Shown: positions 1 through 8,194, numbered from the stretch's first letter. The stretch is 16,144 nt of DNA from Flavobacteriaceae bacterium (GCA_013042825.1 JABDPL010000130.1:1-16144); one strand, 5' to 3'. The notes: generated from the letters alone by a model not told the origin. Numbers and translations are program-made.

Positions 1-932
1 CCTGTATCGCTTGTAATATCATTGATATAGTAAACATTTGGTTCAACGTCATGACAGACAAAGGCATCGAGATTACCATCGTTGTCAATATCGATAAAAT
101 GTGAACGCTGTGAGAAGATATCCTCAGGTCCTATAAGCGGTGTATAATTGGTACCATTTGAATTTGCCATCATAAAAGTCACGCCGCCACCTCCGGCATA
201 TAGCAGGTCGTTGTAGCCGTTTCCGTCAATATCACCTGCGGCCAGACTCCATGAAGGGGAATTGATACTATTAGTTGTTGGATAATCAACATTGTTAAAC
301 CCTCCTCCTGGAAGCTGATAATTAATATTGATATTTGTTGTTGTTACTGCTACGATATCATCTAAATAATCATTGTTCATATCAACTGCTGCGCGATCAG
401 AACCGGGTGCAGAAATAGATTGACTGGTAAACGTAATCGGTGGTGGCGGTGGCGCGCTACCTTCCGAGACAAGAAAATCGAAACCGGATTCGTCCCAGCG
501 ATCATCCCACGCGATATAATAGGTTTCTCCTGCCGTAGCGTTGAATCCAACAACAGAGGTGAACCCACCTCCTGAATCATCATCCCCGTCAATACAGGAC
601 AAACTACCACAACTACCGGAGTAAATATGAACCCTTGTGTCTTTGCCGGCATTCTGAGTAAGTGTATTTGAATCACTCGAAATGGTGGTATAAGTCGAAA
701 TAGAAGGGGTGTATCTGTACCATTCACCATACTCGAGCTGAGAACTTGTGCCGTTCTCTGCACAAATGGGGCTGGGAATTTCAGAACCGTTAATCGCTGT
801 TACGGTAAAAAGCCCCGGGCCTGTGATTGGGTCTGCAACCGCGGCTTCTGCACAGCTGTTAGAACTCGACTGACCGAAAATGATCGCACTGTTCAAACAA
901 AACATGGCGATTAAAAGCGTAATTTTTTTCAT
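1..932 (-). CDS. Secreted FG-GAP/VCBS-repeat protein, C-terminus beyond window
   Basis: Read from my own translation of the minus strand; the frame stays open to the window edge, so about 310 N-terminal residues are visible. Residues 1-20 form a typical signal peptide (KK, hydrophobic core, then FGQ). Residues about 27-157 form a beta-rich module with WYRYTP (71-76), a DTRVHIYSG stretch and a GDDDSGGG/WDDRWDESGFDF pattern, familiar from secreted flavobacterial proteins. A five-proline linker (161-165) leads to FG-GAP/VCBS repeats with calcium-loop motifs at about 184-192 (DMNNDYLDD), 234-242 (DIDGNGYND) and 281-289 (DIDNDGNLD), which normally build a beta-propeller. A type IX secretion C-terminal domain is likely but lies outside the window. 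It follows the haem lipoprotein gene by 37 bases in the same direction and may be cotranscribed. The substrate or ligand is unknown. Confidence 0.88.
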   Translation of the reverse strand, partial: MKKITLLIAMFCLNSAIIFGQSSSNSCAEAAVADPITGPGLFTVTAINGSEIPSPICAENGTSSQLEYGEWYRYTPSISTYTTISSDSNTLTQNAGKDTRVHIYSGSCGSLSCIDGDDDSGGGFTSVVGFNATAGETYYIAWDDRWDESGFDFLVSEGSAPPPPPITFTSQSISAPGSDRAAVDMNNDYLDDIVAVTTTNININYQLPGGGFNNVDYPTTNSINSPSWSLAAGDIDGNGYNDLLYAGGGGVTFMMANSNGTNYTPLIGPEDIFSQRSHFIDIDNDGNLDAFVCHDVEPNVYYINDITSDT

Positions 933-969
933 ATCAAGGGTTAATTCATTATTCGTTTCAATTATAACT

Positions 970-2064
970 TTATTCACAATTTGAATCCATGGCATTTATC
1001 CAGTCATAGATCAGCTGAACACCTTCTTCATGAAGCAATGTCCTTCCCATGAGTGGCATTCTGACGGCTTCATCTGTCGTATCCAGACGGTAATAAAGAA
1101 CCGATCTCAAATAATTAGATGGATTTACGATATGGCTTAAGCCAACACCAAGATCGTTGTCTGGTTCAACGCATATACCGAGGTTGGTGTCATTATCTGT
1201 TGCTGCATAGTTGAACCGGACAGGACGATAGGCACAGTGGGCTTCTTCCTGGTGACAGTGGGCACAATTGATATCGAGATAGGAACGTACCCGTTCATTT
1301 AAATCGGCGGTTTCATCATCCCAGGCAACCAAAGTATTGATGTTCTGCGGCAGGTTATCCTCGAGATAACCCATATCGATCCATTTTTCAATTTGATTCA
1401 TTTCTCCCTGGGGAAAAGCGAAAGTTTTATTGAGATTATGTGGTTTTGGTCCGATCGGGAAAGGAATTTCACCGATTTTATGACAGGTATGGCATTCATA
1501 TCCTGCCGGGGTTTTGTAATTCACATAGTTGGTCTCTCCACCTTCAATCCATTCAACCTCGATAAAGGTACCTGTCATATCATAAACGGCTTCGGTTTGC
1601 AGATCGTTCCAAACATATTTAGCAAATACCCAGCCTTCAGGCTTTTTGATCATTAGTCGCGTTTCCAGTAGCTGTGTAATTCCGGCTGGCTGAACATTAT
1701 CATAGAAGAAATTCTTGATCATCACAGTTCCAACAGGAAATTCCAGAAGCTCATGATCTCCCTTGTAAGCTGCTGAAACCCCTTCCGGCATCCAGATAAA
1801 GCGATTCTTTTTTGCATAATCTGAGAACAACGGATTAATCAGGTCATAAGGTAAAACACCATATACCGGATTTTGCTCAGCTATTGGGCCTTCAAAAAAG
1901 TTGTATTCCGATAAATTCTGGTAAGGTACATTTTCAATGTCGAAAACCACAGGAGAGACTTCAATAGGATCTTCTACAGGAACATAAGTGGAGTCATCTT
2001 CTGAGCAAGCTAGGAACAGGAAAGATGTTGCTAACCACAACAATAATGAGGACCGATTCAGCAT
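970..2064 (-). CDS. Diheme c-type cytochrome-like lipoprotein
   Basis: A 364-residue exported lipoprotein. The N-terminus has a hydrophobic stretch ending in the lipobox LFLAC, making Cys20 the probable lipidated residue. Two haem c attachment motifs are visible: CHTCH at 191-195 and CAHCH at 267-271. A methionine in RMPLMG (336 or 339) is a plausible distal haem ligand. The overall arrangement, with a long N-terminal region and two widely spaced CxxCH sites, resembles the HNE_0200/SO_2930-type family of uncharacterised diheme cytochromes; I recognise this by character, not by alignment. It should sit on the periplasmic or outer face of an envelope membrane and carry electrons, but partner and substrate are unknown. 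The next gene downstream on the same strand is the FG-GAP protein, 37 bases away. ATG start at 2064. Confidence 0.82.
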   Translation of the reverse strand: MLNRSSLLLWLATSFLFLACSEDDSTYVPVEDPIEVSPVVFDIENVPYQNLSEYNFFEGPIAEQNPVYGVLPYDLINPLFSDYAKKNRFIWMPEGVSAAYKGDHELLEFPVGTVMIKNFFYDNVQPAGITQLLETRLMIKKPEGWVFAKYVWNDLQTEAVYDMTGTFIEVEWIEGGETNYVNYKTPAGYECHTCHKIGEIPFPIGPKPHNLNKTFAFPQGEMNQIEKWIDMGYLEDNLPQNINTLVAWDDETADLNERVRSYLDINCAHCHQEEAHCAYRPVRFNYAATDNDTNLGICVEPDNDLGVGLSHIVNPSNYLRSVLYYRLDTTDEAVRMPLMGRTLLHEEGVQLIYDWINAMDSNCE

Positions 2065-2186
2065 TTACAGAAAAATTTGGACCTCTAAAATAACAAATAC
2101 ACCAACGCGCTTTTAATTAATTAGTTGTAATTATCCATTTTTTAGATATAATCACCTCTTTTCAGGACGTAAGGAGATCATCCGAT

Positions 2187-3176
2187 TTATTTCCATTTTG
2201 TGGAGAGAAGATACTCGGCTATTTGAACGGTGTTGGTGGCAGCCCCTTTTCTCAGGTTGTCACTTACGATCCAAAGATTCAGACAATTGGGGCGAGAACC
2301 ATCCCGCCTGATCCGGCCGACGAAGACCTCATCTTTTCCATTCGCCGTAACAGGCATCGGGTATACGTTGTTTTCCGGATCGTCCTGTACGACAACACCA
2401 GGGGTTTTTTGAAGCAATTCTCTTACATCATCGAGATTAAAATCATTCTCAAACTCGACATTTACCGATTCGGAATGGCCGCCGGAGGTAGGTATACGAA
2501 CGGCGGTTGCCGTTATTGCAATCGATCGGTCGTCAAGTATTTTTTGTGTCTCCCGAACCAACTTCATTTCTTCCCTGGTATAACCGTTCTCTTCAAAAAC
2601 GTCGCAGTGCGGCAGGGCATTCATATGAATGGGATGCGGGTAAACCTTATTATCGGAAATGCCGGACATTTCATTCTCCAATTGTTCAACGGCTTTAACC
2701 CCAGTTCCTGTAACCGATTGATAGGTTGAAATAACAAGTCGGTTTATCTTGTAGGCACCATGCAGTGGGGCAAGGGCCATTACCATTTGAATTGTTGAGC
2801 AATTGGGATTTGCAATGATTAGATCATTTTCTGTAATGACCTCTGAATTGATCTCCGGAACCACCAGTTTCTTTTCAGGATCCATTCTCCAGGCAGAGGA
2901 ATTATCGATCACTATTGTACCTTGGGCAGCAAACTTGGGCGCCCATTCCAGAGATGTTGATCCTCCTGCAGAGAACAGGGCAAAATCAGGTTTTCTTAAA
3001 ACGGCCTCAGCCAGTCCGATAACGTAATAATCCCTTCCTTTAAACGCCATGGTCTTGCCAACAGACCGCTCAGATGCCACCAGTAGCAATTCGGATATTG
3101 GAAAATTTCTCTCTTCAAGAACGTCAAGCATTACACGTCCTACCATGCCGGTAGCTCCAACAACTGCAAGTTTCAT
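2187..3176 (-). CDS. asd: Aspartate-semialdehyde dehydrogenase
   Basis: NADPH-dependent reduction of aspartyl-4-phosphate to aspartate semialdehyde, the branch point to lysine/diaminopimelate, threonine and methionine. The 329-residue protein starts with the nucleotide-binding signature VVGATGMVG (5-13). The catalytic cysteine is Cys126 in NPNCST, and the acid/base histidine is His234 in the GGHSES stretch (232-237), with Arg227 (VRIPT) in the substrate site. Length and motif order match bacterial Asd. It is separated from mscL by a strong hairpin terminator and carries its own TAnnTTTG-like box 20 bases upstream of the ATG, so it is probably transcribed alone. The product feeds peptidoglycan precursor synthesis, as does alr nearby. 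Confidence 0.97.
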   Translation of the reverse strand: MKLAVVGATGMVGRVMLDVLEERNFPISELLLVASERSVGKTMAFKGRDYYVIGLAEAVLRKPDFALFSAGGSTSLEWAPKFAAQGTIVIDNSSAWRMDPEKKLVVPEINSEVITENDLIIANPNCSTIQMVMALAPLHGAYKINRLVISTYQSVTGTGVKAVEQLENEMSGISDNKVYPHPIHMNALPHCDVFEENGYTREEMKLVRETQKILDDRSIAITATAVRIPTSGGHSESVNVEFENDFNLDDVRELLQKTPGVVVQDDPENNVYPMPVTANGKDEVFVGRIRRDGSRPNCLNLWIVSDNLRKGAATNTVQIAEYLLSTKWK

Positions 3177-3196
3177 GTTTATTGCGTTTTAAGTTT

Positions 3197-3204
3197 CAAA
3201 AGTA
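3197..3204 (-). promoter_or_regulatory. Probable -7 box of asd promoter
   Basis: On the minus strand this reads TACTTTTG, an exact match to the Bacteroidetes -7 consensus TAnnTTTG, ending 20 bases before the asd ATG. No clear TTG -33 element is seen; the position expected for it falls in the T-rich side of the mscL terminator. The same TACTTTTGAA string occurs ahead of the osmC-like gene. Confidence 0.5.
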
Positions 3205-3221
3205 GGAATAATTGAAATAAA

Positions 3222-3247
3222 AAAACCACCCTGAAACGGGTGGTTTT
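3222..3247 (-). terminator. Rho-independent terminator of mscL
   Basis: Perfect 10-bp inverted repeat AAAACCACCC / GGGTGGTTTT around a 6-base loop (3232-3237). Read on the minus strand the stem is followed by an unbroken T run (GGTGGTTTTTTTATTT), as expected downstream of mscL, which ends at 3286. Confidence 0.85.
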
Positions 3248-3285
3248 ACGTTAAAATATGTAGTGTAGCGGTAAAGCTATACCAT

Positions 3286-3693
3286 TTATTTCTTTAAAGC
3301 GTCCCTTATCTCAGTAAGAAGGTCGACTTCCGATGGTCCGGCCGGAGCGGCTGGTTCTTCCTCTTTCGGTTTTTTGCTTTTGTTGTATGCTTTGACAATC
3401 AAAAACAATACAAAACCAACAATCAACAGGTTAATAATGGTATTAACCCAGGCACCCCAGCGAATAGCGTTTTCTGGAGTAGTCACATTTCCATCAGCAT
3501 CGGCAACAGCTTCGGATAGGATAACCTTCAAACTGGCAAAATCCATTCCGCCAGCAAAATGACCCACAACGGGCATCACAATGTCATTTACGAAACCGTT
3601 GACAACCAGTCCAACAGCTCCGGCTAATATCACGGCAACCGCAAAGTCAATAACGTTGCCAGTCATGATAAAAGCTTTAAATTCTTTAAGCAT
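3286..3693 (-). CDS. mscL: Large-conductance mechanosensitive channel
   Basis: A pentameric inner-membrane channel that opens under membrane tension to release solutes on hypo-osmotic shock. From the ATG at 3693 the protein is 135 residues, the usual MscL length (E. coli 136). It begins MLKEFKAFIMTGNVIDFAVA, the amphipathic N-terminal helix leading into TM1 (about 15-44) with its small-residue pore stretch ILAGAVGLVV. A periplasmic loop (about 45-77) is followed by TM2 (about 84-102), then a charged K/E/P linker and a C-terminal bundle helix (VDLLTEIRDALKK). The frame remains open further upstream to 3918, but that would run into alr and add residues unlike MscL, so 3693 is preferred. Followed by a strong terminator. 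Confidence 0.97.
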   Translation of the reverse strand: MLKEFKAFIMTGNVIDFAVAVILAGAVGLVVNGFVNDIVMPVVGHFAGGMDFASLKVILSEAVADADGNVTTPENAIRWGAWVNTIINLLIVGFVLFLIVKAYNKSKKPKEEEPAAPAGPSEVDLLTEIRDALKK

Positions 3694-3757
3694 AGTAGTT
3701 AATGTTTTAGTTATTATGACGCTAAAATAGGGAAAAAAACCAAATGTTAAGAAAATA

Positions 3758-4873
3758 TTAAAAACCTGACCTGATGTAAAGGCGTTTAATACGTTGAGAG
3801 ATCCCGGTAATGACCTCATAAGATATCGTCCCCACTTGTTCCCCCAGTGCTTCTGCAGTGTTTTCTGGGTCAAAAATGACGACTTCATCGCCTTCATTAC
3901 ATTCGATATTTGAAACATCTACCATGATCATGTCCATGCATACATTGCCTATAATCGGCGACTTTTTACCATGAATGGTAACATAACCCTTACCCTTTCC
4001 GTACTGCCTTCCAATACCATCGGCATGACCTATGGGTAAAGTGGCAATTCGCATTAAGCCTTTGGCTGTATAGGCTCTGTTGTATCCCACAGTCTCGCCG
4101 TCTTCTATGTTATGGATTTGCGAGATAACGGTTTTCAAGGACGCTATCGGCTTTAGGTTCCTGTTCTCTTTCTGTGAGTTCCCGAACCCATATAGGCCTA
4201 TTCCACATCGCACCATATCATAGTGGGCCTCTGTATAGTTCAGCAGGCCGGAGGTGTTGCACATATGAAGCAACGGCCGGTATCCCAGGGCCGAAATGCA
4301 AGCATCGGTTATTTTGTCGAAGGTTTCGATTTGTCGTTTTGAGAATTCTCGCTCCTTCATGTCCTCGCTGGCCGCTAAATGGGAAAAGATCGATTTAGCT
4401 CTTATGGCCGGTGATTTTGAGATTTCGGAAACAACCAGATCAACATCCTTCTCCCTGAAACCCAGGCGGTTCAACCCGGTGTTAAATTTGATATGAACAG
4501 GATAGTCATTAAGATTTTGATTTTCGGCTTCAGAAATAAACAGTCGCAAGGTACGTGTATTGTAAAGGCTGGGTTCCAGGCAATTTTCAATACATGCTGT
4601 AAAATTGACCGGTTGCGGATGCAAAACCAGGATAGGTGTTTCTATGCCCGCCTCACGCAGGTTCACTCCTTCGTGAACATAGGCTACGGCAAAATAATCT
4701 ACTTCAAGAGTGTTGAGGAACCGGGCGATCTCAACAGCATCACTACCATAGCCAAAAGCCTTGACAACGGCCAGGAATTTGGTGCTGGACGGGATTTTTG
4801 ATCTGAGATATTCGTAGTTCGATCGCAGGGCGTTCAGGTCGATCACCAGAACGGTTTCTTGAGCTTCAGGCAT
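3758..4873 (-). CDS. alr: Alanine racemase
   Basis: PLP-dependent interconversion of L- and D-alanine for peptidoglycan. 371 residues. Lys38 in VVKAFGYG is the expected Schiff-base lysine. NTGLNRLGF (131-139), SHLA with His166, and NTSG (206-209) line the cofactor and substrate pocket. Tyr264 in VGYNRAY is the second catalytic base. The C-terminal beta domain has the conserved GNVCMDM (309-315). The lysine context is AFGYG rather than the more common ANAYG, a mild variation. It overlaps the end of tdk by 8 bases in the same direction, implying cotranscription and coupled translation. The ATG at 4873 lies inside the last codons of tdk. Confidence 0.96.
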   Translation of the reverse strand: MPEAQETVLVIDLNALRSNYEYLRSKIPSSTKFLAVVKAFGYGSDAVEIARFLNTLEVDYFAVAYVHEGVNLREAGIETPILVLHPQPVNFTACIENCLEPSLYNTRTLRLFISEAENQNLNDYPVHIKFNTGLNRLGFREKDVDLVVSEISKSPAIRAKSIFSHLAASEDMKEREFSKRQIETFDKITDACISALGYRPLLHMCNTSGLLNYTEAHYDMVRCGIGLYGFGNSQKENRNLKPIASLKTVISQIHNIEDGETVGYNRAYTAKGLMRIATLPIGHADGIGRQYGKGKGYVTIHGKKSPIIGNVCMDMIMVDVSNIECNEGDEVVIFDPENTAEALGEQVGTISYEVITGISQRIKRLYIRSGF

Positions 4874-5513
4874 TGGCTCGTTTCGATTTCGGTGTAACGA
4901 TCACGGGATCGTTTACTTTCATATTTCTCACCTTGTCTCTTGCCATGGCCTTAAAGAAAGCAGCACGGCTTAAGGGCTCGTACTCATCATTTTCACCCAG
5001 AAGCACCAGGTCATCGCTTTTGGCTTTTCTGTAGCTGAATTGGGCAAGGTTTCCGGTCCTGGTGCAAACCGCATGAACCTTGGTCACGTATTCGGCAGTG
5101 GCCATTAGAAAGGGCATGGGGCCGAAGGGATTACCCTTGAAATCCATGTCTAGTCCGGCAACTATAACACGTACACCCTTGTTAGCCAGGTCATTGCAAA
5201 CGCGAATAATCTCATCATCGAAGAACTGAGCCTCATCAATACCGACTACATCGCAACCGCTGGCAAGAATGGGAATATTGGCTGCTGCAGGAACCGGTGT
5301 TGACCGTATTTCATTCCGATCATGAGAGACCACCTTTTCCTCATCATAACGCAAATCTATAGCCGGTTTAAATATTTCAACCTTCTGTTTGGCAAACTGG
5401 GCACGCTTCAATCTACGAATCAACTCCTCGGTTTTTCCAGAGAACATAGAACCGCAAATGACCTCTATCCATCCAAATTGTTCTTTTTGATTTACCGTAT
5501 TTTCAAGAAACAT
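4866..5513 (-). CDS. tdk: Thymidine kinase, type II
   Basis: Phosphorylates thymidine with ATP in the pyrimidine salvage pathway. 215 residues. The Walker A loop is GSMFSGKT (21-28) and the catalytic glutamate is Glu94 in GIDEAQFF. The lasso region FKGNPFGPMPFLMATAEYVTKVHAVC (126-150) is typical. The family's structural zinc site normally has two CxxC-type pairs. Here only Cys150 remains: the partner position is Thr153 (CTRT), and the C-terminal pair near YEPLSRAAF has Ser182 in place of cysteine, so no complete site is visible. First gene of a tdk-alr unit (8-base overlap). The upstream region is shared with the divergent gene at 5616. Confidence 0.95.
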   Translation of the reverse strand: MFLENTVNQKEQFGWIEVICGSMFSGKTEELIRRLKRAQFAKQKVEIFKPAIDLRYDEEKVVSHDRNEIRSTPVPAAANIPILASGCDVVGIDEAQFFDDEIIRVCNDLANKGVRVIVAGLDMDFKGNPFGPMPFLMATAEYVTKVHAVCTRTGNLAQFSYRKAKSDDLVLLGENDEYEPLSRAAFFKAMARDKVRNMKVNDPVIVTPKSKRANA

Positions 5514-5615
5514 TTCGTAATTTTAACACTAAATTCTACTGCATTCGCGTTTGTATAAAGGTGAAGTAAATTTATTAAAATTCAAAAGCTTTCGTTAGAA
5601 TAAATCCGAGAAGTT

Positions 5616-6347
5616 ATGAAGAAGAAATTGGAATCGGAATTGATCAGCATCGCGCATCGAATCCTGAAATTGAAGGGTAAGGAAGATGTGAACCGGCTGC
5701 ATGAGGAAGTGGCTAAACTCTACGAAAAACTAACGGTTTTGAAGTTTGCACATGAGAATTTCGAAGACGATATACCCACCATCGGAAGTGACTCCTCATT
5801 CTTCGGCATGCTTGATGAAGCCTTTAATAATAAGGTAAGTGACAATATAGAGGTTGAGGATAAGGTATATGTCAACCTGGATGAAGTTGAGGATGACGAT
5901 ATCATGGAACCAGTGATGGAAACCATAAAGGATATCGTGGCACAGATACCCGAGGAAACGCATCAGGTCGATGACATGCTTGAGGAAACCATATCGGGAT
6001 CAACTTACAATAATGAGCTTGAAGATATCACCTCAGCCTATAAAAACCTTCCGGTTTTCGAACCTGTGGTTAAGTCGAAAGAAGACCTTCAGAAGTCCTT
6101 AAACCAGAAGCTAAAAGGGGGTAATTTCAAGATCGGCCTGAATGATAAACTGGCTTTTATCAAGCATCTGTTCGGAGGAAGCGTCCTTGATTACGAAAGA
6201 GCGCTGTTAAGACTGAATGGCACGGCCTCTTTAAAAGAGGCACTTATCCTTATCGAAAATGCCATCAAACCCGGACAGTCGAACTGGGAAGGCAAGGAAG
6301 AATATGAAGAACGCTTCCTTGAGATCATTGAAAGCAGGTTTGACTAA
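5616..6347 (+). CDS. Acidic hypothetical protein, function unknown
   Basis: I do not recognise a named family. The 243-residue protein is strongly acidic, soluble (no signal peptide or membrane segment), and has three visible parts. These are an N-terminal helical segment with coiled-coil character (1-48, including NRLHEEVAKLYEKL), a long acidic region rich in D/E (about 49-150), and a better ordered C-terminal part (about 170-243) with GLNDKLAFIKHLFGGS and NWEGKEEYEERFLEIIESRF. The C-terminal part looks conserved, and from memory I associate similar proteins with flavobacterial genomes. It starts divergently from tdk and is followed after 69 bases by rsmI in the same direction. That suggests cotranscription but does not establish a shared role. 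Confidence 0.85.
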   Translation: MKKKLESELISIAHRILKLKGKEDVNRLHEEVAKLYEKLTVLKFAHENFEDDIPTIGSDSSFFGMLDEAFNNKVSDNIEVEDKVYVNLDEVEDDDIMEPVMETIKDIVAQIPEETHQVDDMLEETISGSTYNNELEDITSAYKNLPVFEPVVKSKEDLQKSLNQKLKGGNFKIGLNDKLAFIKHLFGGSVLDYERALLRLNGTASLKEALILIENAIKPGQSNWEGKEEYEERFLEIIESRFD

Positions 6348-6416
6348 ATGTTACTGGAGACTTAAGCGATTTTTCTTAAATAGGCATTCCTTTTGTTTTT
6401 ATTTTAAATCTCTTGA

Positions 6417-7088
6417 ATGAGTAAACTATACCTTGTTCCAACACCAATAGGCAATCTTATGGACATGACCCTGAGAGCCATCGAGGTGCTGCGGTCTGTA
6501 GATCTTATTCTGGCGGAAGATACCCGCAATTCCGGAAAACTACTGAAACACTTCGAAATTCAGACACCAATGAGGTCCTATCACATGCATAATGAGCATA
6601 AAACCGTGGAAAGTTTGGTTGAACGCATAAAAGGGGGAACAGTGATGGCACTGATAAGTGACGCCGGTACTCCTGCCATATCAGACCCTGGCTTTTTATT
6701 GGTGCGGACATGTCTTGAGAGTGGTATAGCGGTTGAATGCCTGCCAGGGGCAACAGCTTTTATCCCGGCACTGGTGCAATCAGGAATCCCTTGTGACCGA
6801 TTTGTATTTGAAGGGTTTTTACCGGTAAAAAAGGGCAGGCAAACCCGGCTAAAAACACTTCAGGATGAAACCCGGACTATGGTGTTTTATGAGTCGCCAC
6901 ATAAGTTACTGAAGACCTTGGGCGATATAGTAGATTACTTTGGAAAAGACAGGCGGATATCCGTATCCCGGGAACTATCAAAAATGTACGAGGAAACCAT
7001 CAGGGGATCTGCTCAGGAAGTTCTGGATCATTTTCGCAAAGCTATGATCAAGGGGGAGTTTGTAATAATCGTTGCCGGAAAACCTTAA
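6417..7088 (+). CDS. rsmI: 16S rRNA (cytidine(1402)-2'-O)-methyltransferase
   Basis: Uses S-adenosylmethionine to 2'-O-methylate C1402 in the decoding region of 16S rRNA. The 223-residue protein carries the tetrapyrrole-methylase-fold signatures in order: PTPIGN (8-13), AEDTR (33-37), HNEH (58-61), SDAGTPAISDPG (81-92), GATA (111-114), FEGFLP (131-136) and YESPHK (158-163), then SRELSKMYEE. It is about 60 residues shorter than E. coli RsmI because it lacks the extra C-terminal domain, a form I regard as normal in this phylum. ATG at 6417. Its stop is 3 bases from the convergent stop of the next gene, with no terminator hairpin between them. Confidence 0.96.
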   Translation: MSKLYLVPTPIGNLMDMTLRAIEVLRSVDLILAEDTRNSGKLLKHFEIQTPMRSYHMHNEHKTVESLVERIKGGTVMALISDAGTPAISDPGFLLVRTCLESGIAVECLPGATAFIPALVQSGIPCDRFVFEGFLPVKKGRQTRLKTLQDETRTMVFYESPHKLLKTLGDIVDYFGKDRRISVSRELSKMYEETIRGSAQEVLDHFRKAMIKGEFVIIVAGKP

Positions 7089-7091
7089 GCG

Positions 7092-7682
7092 CTAAGCATG
7101 TTTTCCCTCATTCCAGCCGTGCTTGCCAAGGTATTGCTCACCGCTTTCAACAGCACCAGACTCAATGGAGGTACCCATGCTGTCGTTCCATCGGTTAAGG
7201 TATCCGAATAGTGCGATTACACCTAGCATTTCAACTATCTCACCTTCATTCCAGTATGCATATAACCGCTCTTTAATTTGGTTGTCTACTGCATTTGGAA
7301 TGACGGAGGCTGCCAGGGAAAAATCCAGGGCGGCTCGTTCGGCTTCTGAAAATGCCGGATGTGTCTTGTATTCCCAGATATTATCTAACTGTTCCTGTTC
7401 TGCACCGTAGCGCTCAGCAGCCCTGATAGCATGAGCCTGGCAGTATCTGCATCCTGTGGCGTTGCTGCTTACCCAGGCGATCATTCGTTTTAAGGCTGAA
7501 GTAACCCGGCCTTCGTTCGCCATTACCGCCTTATTCAAATTGATAAAGGCTTTGCTTATCGCCGGCCGGTGCTGCATGGTTAGTACGGAATTCGGACAAA
7601 AACCAAGGGTCTCATTAAAGAATTCGGCAAGTTCTTTTGTCTTCAGATCATGGTCGGGTGAAAGTGGCTGAACTAATGGCAT
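7092..7682 (-). CDS. Carboxymuconolactone decarboxylase / AhpD-like family protein
   Basis: A 196-residue all-helical AhpD-like protein. The redox motif is GCRYCQAHAI with Cys78, Cys81 and His84. This CxxCxxH form is typical of the peroxidase-related branch rather than of true AhpD, where the spacing is CxxCxxxH. The surrounding residues (RMIAWVSSNATG before; AAERYGAEQEQLDNIWEY after) fit the family. The likely role is disulfide-based peroxide or alkyl hydroperoxide handling, but the reductant and substrate cannot be read from the sequence. It lies divergent from an OsmC-like gene, another thiol-peroxidase-fold family, across a 68-base promoter region. A common theme of oxidative defence is plausible but inferred. 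ATG at 7682. Confidence 0.88.
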   Translation of the reverse strand: MPLVQPLSPDHDLKTKELAEFFNETLGFCPNSVLTMQHRPAISKAFINLNKAVMANEGRVTSALKRMIAWVSSNATGCRYCQAHAIRAAERYGAEQEQLDNIWEYKTHPAFSEAERAALDFSLAASVIPNAVDNQIKERLYAYWNEGEIVEMLGVIALFGYLNRWNDSMGTSIESGAVESGEQYLGKHGWNEGKHA

Positions 7683-7685
7683 AGG

Positions 7686-7719
7686 TTGCGTTTTTATATA
7701 TTTATATGTGGTACTTTTG
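7686..7719 (+). promoter_or_regulatory. Promoter of the osmC-recJ unit
   Basis: TTG at 7686-7688 and TACTTTTG at 7712-7719, an exact TAnnTTTG -7 box, with 23 bases between them, at the upper end of the Bacteroidetes range. The -7 box ends 31 bases before the ATG at 7751, leaving a short A-rich leader without a Shine-Dalgarno sequence. Confidence 0.6.
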
Positions 7720-7750
7720 AAGTAACAATTAACAAAAAAAATCTATACCA

Positions 7751-8170
7751 ATGACAGATAAAGTGGTTACCCATTGGAAGGGAAATATGCTTTTTGAAGC
7801 CGATAATCCCAGCGGTAAAACGATGATGATCGATGCTTCGGCCGAACATGGCGGACATAACGCCGGACTGCGGCCTAAGGCGATGATGCTGGCATCTCTG
7901 GCCGGCTGTTCGGGATTGGATGTGATATCGATTCTAAAAAAAATGAAGGTTAAAATATCCGACTTCAGAATGGATACCAGTGCTAATTTAACCCAGGAAC
8001 ACCCGAAATACTACGACCGGGTAATGGTTGAATATCACTTTTATGGAGAGGATCTTCAGCGGGAAAAGATCAAAAAGGCCGTAGACCTTTCCATAGAAAA
8101 ATATTGCGGGGTTATGGAAATGTTCCGGCAGTTTGCGAAGGTGGAAACAAAAATCATCTATCATGAATAA
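7751..8170 (+). CDS. OsmC-family protein, YhfA-like
   Basis: A 139-residue OsmC/Ohr-fold protein. The two conserved cysteines are Cys53 (LASLAGCSGLDV) and Cys119 (SIEKYCGVMEMF), placed as in the family, where they reduce organic hydroperoxides. The N-terminal part (VVTHWKGNMLFEADNPSG) is closer to the short YhfA-like branch than to Ohr or OsmC proper, and that branch is poorly characterised. GGHNAGLRPKAMM lies where the active-site loop is expected. It is transcribed from a good promoter immediately upstream, and recJ follows after 29 bases on the same strand. ATG at 7751. Confidence 0.9.
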   Translation: MTDKVVTHWKGNMLFEADNPSGKTMMIDASAEHGGHNAGLRPKAMMLASLAGCSGLDVISILKKMKVKISDFRMDTSANLTQEHPKYYDRVMVEYHFYGEDLQREKIKKAVDLSIEKYCGVMEMFRQFAKVETKIIYHE

Positions 8171-8172
8171 AT

Positions 8173-8194
8173 AATATAGAAAATATTCTATATT
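8173..8194. repeat. Perfect 9-bp inverted repeat before recJ
   Basis: AATATAGAA / TTCTATATT around AATA, filling most of the 29-base gap between the osmC-like stop and the recJ ATG at 8200. The right arm overlaps TATATTTG (8189-8196), an exact TAnnTTTG string with no upstream TTG. It could be an operator, a weak hairpin near the start codon, or an accident of AT-rich DNA. Confidence 0.55.

Noticed and set aside
377..763. 128-residue reverse-strand frame within the FG-GAP gene
   Set aside because: It is a shadow frame; the true reading frame on this strand has a signal peptide, family motifs and calcium loops.
3694..3918. Upstream extension of the mscL frame
   Set aside because: It would overlap the 3' end of alr by about 160 bases and add residues unlike MscL; the internal ATG gives the standard 135-residue channel.
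4174..4801. Plus-strand open frames across alr
   Set aside because: They lie antisense to a gene with all catalytic residues present and show no family character.
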